This document shows positions 8,523 to 13,045 of a DNA stretch of 13,045 bases, piece by piece. Below the pieces are notes generated by a model. The model saw only the letters and a list, made by a program, of their open reading frames with translations. It did not search any database and was not told the DNA's origin. Positions within the stretch are counted from its first letter, which is position 1; each line of letters begins with the position of its first letter. This DNA comes from Thoreauomyces humboldtii. Taxonomy: Eukaryota > Chytridiomycota > Chytridiomycetes > Spizellomycetales > Powellomycetaceae. The translations under genes were made by a program, and so were the position numbers. Location of the stretch: the NCBI GenBank assembly GCA_027596035.1, contig JADGJA010000658.1:1-13045 (forward strand), in the 5' to 3' direction.

Positions 8523-9238
8523 GATGTTTCCATTCGGAATGTAGAGTGAAGAGACAGAGCGCCAGGATGGAGTGATTCCTTGATATGCTCTCAGGCTGGG
8601 AGGTCGGCGACAAAAAGAAGGTTCGTCATGAAGCTGGGCGTTGCGTTCCCCCGCGCGCGGGCTTACGAAAGGCGTTGAAGCAGAACGAGAGCTCGAAAAA
8701 ACGCGTCGCGTCAGAAAGCGCAGCACCACGGCATGAGCTGCACTTCCCAAACCGTTGCGTGAAAGCAGCGGCAGATTTCATGAAGCAGGAAAGTAATCTA
8801 TATATTGCCGGCACACAATGGACGAAAGATCGCCACACCATCGATCGTGTATGATTATCGGACGTAAAGAAAGCTTGGGTAAATGCCAGCGCGCCCGTCA
8901 TGTACAGACTTTTGATTACCCTACGCAATTACCACCATCATCGGGCGATACGCTATCCACCAATGCAGGGTGCTGAAACCAGGTATCGAGTCAGCAGGAG
9001 CTCCATCAGCTACATCAGCTTCAATCGGAGCGTTCTCCGCTAGCCAAGGTTCCTAGTCGTCTAGCAAGGACTACTACGCTGGATTCCCTCACGTCGCCGC
9101 AGCAACCTCTTCCTTCTAGTTCTCTTGGTATCTTCGTTCACCAGCAGGTTGATCCTTCGTCCAAACAAGCTCCGGGGAATCCGTAGGCATTCGGCTTGAT
9201 CCGAAGCAAGGACTGCTTTCTGACAAGTTTGTTCTCGC
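8523..9238. other. Intergenic stretch: PC-esterase promoter/leader and exonuclease 3' side
   Basis: Both flanking genes run leftward. The part nearest 8522 should be the PC-esterase leader. It includes a tiny upstream frame, ATG at 8534 followed by three codons and a stop, reading MET plus one serine. A TATA-like motif lies at 8799-8804. From about 8830 to 9238 I see no gene; a 99-codon minus frame (9061-9360) is a shadow of the exonuclease terminal exon. Confidence 0.45.
8799..8804 (-). promoter_or_regulatory. TATA-like motif upstream of the PC-esterase gene
   Basis: The minus strand reads GGCAATATATAGATTAC, about 280 bases before the ATG at 8522. It is the only such motif in the 5' region. 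The distance implies a leader of roughly 250 bases. Confidence 0.3.
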
Positions 9239-11302
9239 TTACTCCAAGAGCTGCGACGACAGCCTGGAATGATCCTGGGCTTGATTGGTATTAGAGACAG
9301 AGAGGCTCGACGCATAGTCTTGAGTGGCTTTGAAAACCGCGTCGACGACCATTTTGCCATCTTGCCGTAATCTCAGGTATTCTTCGTCGATGAGACACGG
9401 CCCTAAAGCTGCAGAGCTGCGTCGGTGCTTCTAGAAGACCTGACAGTTACCGCCCCTTTTGCGATGGTCTTCGCCTTGAGGAGGGAAGCTTTGGAAATAG
9501 CGCTGTGCGCTCTGATGGGTTCAGAAGCCGGCGAAGGGTTTGCTTGATCCATCCGCCGTGTACCAGACGTACTTGGCAGAACGAGAATTTCGGAGGTGGG
9601 CAACGCATCGGCCGGTACGTGGCAGTTGCTCACTGAAATTGAAGCCCCGTCTGGAGACGCTGGGTTCGTATGAAAGCGAGGTCCGCTGCGGCTCATCTCG
9701 TTGGAAGATATCACCATGGTGTTGACGGTTCTCGTTCTCGGGGGAAGTGACGTAGACATGGCCGGTGCCGTCTCGTGAGAAAGTTCCGAGGAGAATGGCT
9801 TTGCCGAGATGCTTTTTTGAACCGGCTCCGTAATAGCGCTGGTTGACTCAACTTTCACTTGAATACCAGCTTTGCTTTTACGCCCGACGGCAACAGCAGG
9901 GGCAATAGAAGAAGGCGAACTTTCGGCTTTCCGCTGGTGTGCTTGCGGTTCTGAAGTATCGAGTAATTGCGGAGTACTAGGATGGCCAGATGAACGTGCC
10001 TCCTGAGGGGGAAGCCTGAGCATATGCTTCAAGACCTGCAGACTCGCTCTAGCGTCGTTCGCAGCGTACATCACAGCATTTCGCGAGATTTCGCCCGGAC
10101 CCAAGTCCCATTGATATGAGCTTCTGTTCGGTCGGTTCTTGTTGATGACCTCTTTACTGTACGCTTCCAACAAGCCGGCGAGACTGGTAGACTTCAGTTG
10201 CATGATACTTCCTAGCGCGCCTGTGTCGTAGATCTGTCCTGCGGTACTAACGCTGTAGTGCTTATAGAGAGCGGACACATCCCCAATGATGCCGACTCCG
10301 GTTTTATGGATGCCCCAATTACCAAGTAGGTTCCGAAGGCCGCGGGGGAATCGCTCAATATTTAGAGTACCATTTTCGAAGCACATTCGGTAAACCTAGA
10401 AGTCGACTGTAAATTCAACTGGTAGAGGCAAAGGGGGAAGGTTTCATACTGTTGCCCACCTGAAATATTACAACAAGATCATTGGCAAAGGCGACCTGGA
10501 CCATGCTTGGAGGACCGTGATAGCTCTTTGTTTTGGTGCGGTTTGCGGTTTCGCAATCCAGGCCGATCAACCGAAGCTTGTAGCCGCTGTGCTGAGATAC
10601 TATGTCAAGGAACTTGTTTGCGACCTGCGCATCGTCTATCACGTAGATGTGAATTGGATCCCGCGTGTAGGGAAGTATCCCTGCATCGGTGGCCGAAGCT
10701 ATGATATCCTTTACTAGCCCATCGGCCTCAAGGGTCAACCGATCCGACTCAGGGACAGGAGCAATAACCGGAGATGGACTTTCGGGAACGGTGACACAAT
10801 TGAGCTCGTGACTAGCCGGGTCATTCAGAGCAGATGGCGCTGGGGCACTTTGCTCTGACAGCGCGCGGACTTTCGTTGTGTTAGAGCTGAGACTCTCGTC
10901 GGCATTCAAGGGGCTTCGAGATTCAAGGAGCTTCTCCATGTTGCTCATAGTTGACCGTGCTGCCTGTTGAGACCTTTCCATGAGGTCAAGCGTTGTCCGC
11001 GTGGTCTCCAAGGTTTCTTCAAGCGTTGCGACACGACCCTCCGATCTGGTCAGGCGCTTCTCCATGACCTCAAGCGATGCCCGAGCCCCCTTCAACGATA
11101 TTTCGAGCATCTGCACATCACTCCACCTGCGAGGAAAAGGGCCACCGTCCATTTTCGTTTTCAGTTCCGAATAGATCCGCGTGATTTGTGCATCCAGCTT
11201 CAACTTTTCTTTTGCGTTCTTCGCGCGAAGCTCTTCGATGAGCAGGAGGTGATGTTTGTGGGCTGCCTTATCCTTGACCCGGAGACTCACGAGGAGATCC
11301 AT
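9239..11302 (-). CDS. Coiled-coil protein with DEDDy 3'-5' exonuclease domain (WRN/EXD2 type)
   Basis: Exons 11302-10460 and 10395-9573 flank a 64-base intron (donor GTGGGC, acceptor CTTCTAG, phase 0). A terminal exon at 9408-9239 is likely (donor GTACGT at 9572, acceptor CTGCAG, phase 1), giving about 611 residues. Residues 1-130 are heptad-rich coiled coil. Residues about 195-410 form an RNase D/WRN-like exonuclease with all four metal ligands: Asp249 and Glu251 (GLDCET), Asp320 (GVGIIGDVSAL), and Tyr391/Asp395 (YAANDA, the DEDDy signature). The enzyme should remove nucleotides from 3' ends of DNA or RNA; the substrate is unknown. A Ser/Pro-rich disordered tail follows. Without the last intron the protein stops at 9403; with it the end reads LGPCLIDEEYLRLRQDGK..., which looks more like real coding. 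The ATG at 11302 has a strong context (GGCCATGG), but coding-like sequence continues upstream, so the N-terminus may be incomplete. Confidence 0.82.
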
Positions 11303-11719
11303 GGCCTTCTTGACATCCCCGGACTGAGAGCGACCGCTTTCAAACTGTTATTTGCCTTGGTCTCCGCTGCATCGGCTAACTCCTTTGAACGAGCAGCTGG
11401 CCCTGCAGCATTCTGACGGAACACGAGCGTTAGCCTTCATGTACTTTCGCTTGGGTGCAGGACAATGAGATGTCAAGTCCATACGAATGATCATCCGCTT
11501 GCTGACCTCCTTGTTTTCCGAGGAAATGCTGGTGGTATTTGCGCTAAGTTTGGCAGCGGTCTGAAACCGCCTCGGGACCGAGCATGCGGACTGAAGTACG
11601 GTGCAGACCTTCGAGACGGGTGTGGTAGCATGATGGCGTACGCAGCCATGCAAGGACGTCCTTATGCGATGCTCCTGGCCCATGCAAAGACGGTACCGGT
11701 GCATGGCTTGCAAGGCAGG

Positions 11720-11753
11720 TTTCCAAAACGGGGAAACTTTTTTATTTTGGAAA
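11720..11753. repeat. Inverted repeat, 9-base arms
   Basis: Arms TTTCCAAAA (11720-11728) and TTTTGGAAA (11745-11753) are perfect reverse complements around a 16-base loop that includes a T run. It could form a hairpin in either strand. No function is evident; it lies in non-called sequence. Confidence 0.5.
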
Positions 11754-11936
11754 ATCGCGAACGGCCTTGGCCTAAACAAAACAAATCGTCCGGACCGTCG
11801 GGCCCTGTTCTCGATACCGGTACATGGTACAGTAGGGTACCGCATCCCGCAAGGATTGACTGGAGTTGACAGGCTGCACTCGCTGCACCCAAGACGTCGG
11901 TTTTATAAATTGATCGTTTGAAAGAGGTCTTTGCTC

Positions 11937-11954
11937 ATAGGAGATATAGGAGAT
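11937..11954. repeat. Tandem 9-mer ATAGGAGAT x2
   Basis: Two perfect adjacent copies of ATAGGAGAT. On the minus strand the repeat falls at the end of a possible coding fragment, where it reads as the repeated LLYLL-like ending. It may be a recent slippage duplication. Confidence 0.5.
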
Positions 11955-12766
11955 CAAACAGTGAAGCATCCAGCTTTACTGCTGAAGGGCACCCCGCATT
12001 TGCGTTGCAAGAAAAGAGCTGGACAAAGCTACCCTTCTGTAAGGTTTCGAGTCTTTCGACCAATGACTTGATATAACGAGCAATCTGCCATGAACAAAGA
12101 TCCTCAGACAGAGATGCGTCTTCACGTGAGTTTGTTTGCCCCTGCGCTTCCCCTCGGCCTTCGACAGGACTGCCTTTCACTGGAGTCTGGACGCGATGGG
12201 AAAGCCCCTTTCTTCTTGCCCCGTGCGTGCCTGTCCTAACGACGCGACAAGAAAAAGAGGATTGGCATCGCAACAGAGTGAGGACCGTGTGCAGGTTTTG
12301 ATCCTGCGCCTCCGGGGGAAGATAAATACCAAGTGCCCGGTGTCCTAACGCGGTTGTTGTTAAAATCAGTCCTTGCAATCTAAAACAAGCGGCTTACAAC
12401 CGTGGGGCTTAGATCGAGCTCCTGCATCACTCTCCATGTTTGGAGTTACAATGATGATCCAAGACGATGAGTGACTGCCGCCCATTTTCAAATTGCGGCG
12501 GGACACTGCGGGACAGTCTAGCTACAGTGTGATTCGACAGTACCTAGCACACTGGGAACTCTGGCAGGCTGCTCAAAGGAGGCAAAGCGGTGATCTGGCA
12601 GTTGTATTTTGAGGGGGATGCGGTGGAAGGGCGTTGAAGGCGGCAGGGATATTAGGATGGGATGGTGTGCAGCGGGGTCGAGGGTTCAGCAAGGCGGACT
12701 CGAGAGAGTTTCTTGGGCAACTTTTTGCCGAGTCATCACCACATCTCGCCACGGTGACGGTGGACA

Positions 12767-12834
12767 CTCTCCCCTCACCACCATTTCCCCGTTGCTTCGT
12801 GACCCACCCTTTCTCAACCTACCAAACGCCGATA
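12767..12834 (+). promoter_or_regulatory. Pyrimidine-rich tract upstream of V-ATPase subunit e
   Basis: A C/T-rich plus-strand region (CTCTCCCCTCACCACCATTT and onward) lies 110-180 bases before the ATG at 12948. It resembles the tract before the NPC2-like gene and fits a fungal transcription start region. No TATA box is clear. Confidence 0.4.
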
Positions 12835-12947
12835 GCCCCTCGACACGCACGCTCGCTTATACCGACCGTCAACATCAGTCGCTATCAATACGATTTTATC
12901 TTTGCCTGCGTTTTAATCTTCTTCCGACACCGTACGGCTGAACAAAG

Positions 12948-13045
12948 ATGCCAGGAGTAGCCATCATCGTTACAGGCATCCTCTTCGCAATCGCAGGCTC
13001 CGTCGCCTTCTGGTTCATCCCAAAGAGCCAGGATCAGATGTACGC
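12948..13045 (+). CDS. VMA9: V-type proton ATPase subunit e, N-terminal part (cut by window edge)
   Basis: The ATG at 12948 (context CAAAGATGCC) opens 32 codons that run to the window end. The protein begins with a hydrophobic segment (VAIIVTGILFAIAGSVAFWF), then IPKSQDQMY. That is the shape of subunit e (yeast Vma9, animal ATP6V0E): a first membrane helix ending in FW, then a short polar loop with a PK motif. The subunit is a small two-helix component of the membrane V0 sector, needed to assemble the proton pump of the vacuole and other acidic organelles. The full protein is usually about 70-80 residues, so roughly half is outside the window. An intron may follow. Only the first helix is seen, so the call rests on the match of helix plus loop. 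Confidence 0.8.
   Translation, partial: MPGVAIIVTGILFAIAGSVAFWFIPKSQDQMY

Larger units (their letters stand above)
11303..12947. other. Long stretch without a certain gene; possible upstream exons
   Basis: On the minus strand, fragments look coding. One is AKLSANTTSISSENKE and MIIR (ending at 11485), joined by a good 82-base intron (11484-11403, donor GTATGG, CTAAC branch motif, acceptor CTGCAG) to PAARSKELADAAETKANNS. Another, further up (about 12150-11935), is SWQIARYIKSLVERLETLQK and a stretch ending LDASLFDLLYLL. Their frames do not join cleanly to the exonuclease start at 11302, so I do not call exons. The right part, about 12500-12947, is probably the promoter of the V-ATPase gene. I see nothing else. 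Confidence 0.35.

Noticed and set aside
9061..9360. 99-codon minus-strand frame rich in arginine and lysine
   Set aside because: Overlaps the proposed terminal exon of the exonuclease gene in another frame; the other frame reads better.
11689..11840. Several KpnI/AgeI-like palindromes (GGTACC, ACCGGT) close together
   Set aside because: They are short six-base palindromes without regular spacing; a similar string also occurs near 165. Likely chance.
1..13045. tRNA, rRNA, CRISPR array, transposon or viral gene
   Set aside because: I looked for B-box-like motifs, regular spaced repeats, terminal inverted repeats and transposase or reverse transcriptase motifs and saw none. Short tandem repeats are isolated.

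Overview
The window looks like nuclear DNA from a filamentous or yeast-like fungus, most likely a basidiomycete. Genes are packed on both strands. Several are split by short introns of about 57-82 bases with GT...AG ends, mostly GTGAGT-like donors. The start codons at 608 and 12948 follow pyrimidine-rich tracts rather than bacterial ribosome sites. No operon, CRISPR, tRNA, insertion sequence or phage gene is visible. The phylum call is inference from intron style and protein flavour; no marker gene fixes the species.

Layout from left to right. 52-401 (minus): the 5' part of an ankyrin-repeat gene that runs off the left edge. 608-1197 (plus): a secreted ML-domain sterol/phospholipid carrier of the NPC2 type, two exons, divergent from the ankyrin gene. 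1411-3665 (minus): a six-exon MutY/MUTYH adenine DNA glycosylase with a C-terminal PCNA-binding motif, convergent with NPC2. 4008-5590 (minus): a protein with a C-terminal PH domain, a proline-rich middle and a PPxY motif. 5591-6545: mostly gene-poor, with oppositely facing TATA boxes. 6546-7447 (minus): a tentative six-exon gene of unknown function, pieced together by splice phase. 7524-8522 (minus): a single-exon type II membrane PC-esterase/TBL-like SGNH protein. 9239-11302 (minus): a coiled-coil protein with a complete DEDDy 3'-5' exonuclease domain of the WRN/EXD2 type. 11303-12947: no certain gene, though some stretches may be upstream exons of the exonuclease gene. 12948-13045 (plus): the first 32 codons of V-ATPase subunit e, cut by the right edge.

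The genes do not form one pathway. Two concern DNA metabolism (MutY, exonuclease) and three concern membranes or the secretory/vacuolar system (NPC2, PC-esterase, V-ATPase e). Tandem and divergent spacing suggests ordinary housekeeping neighbours. I saw no convincing new multi-gene system. The points most worth checking are the MutY C-terminal architecture, the coiled-coil/exonuclease fusion with its unresolved ends, and the cryptic gene at 6546-7447.
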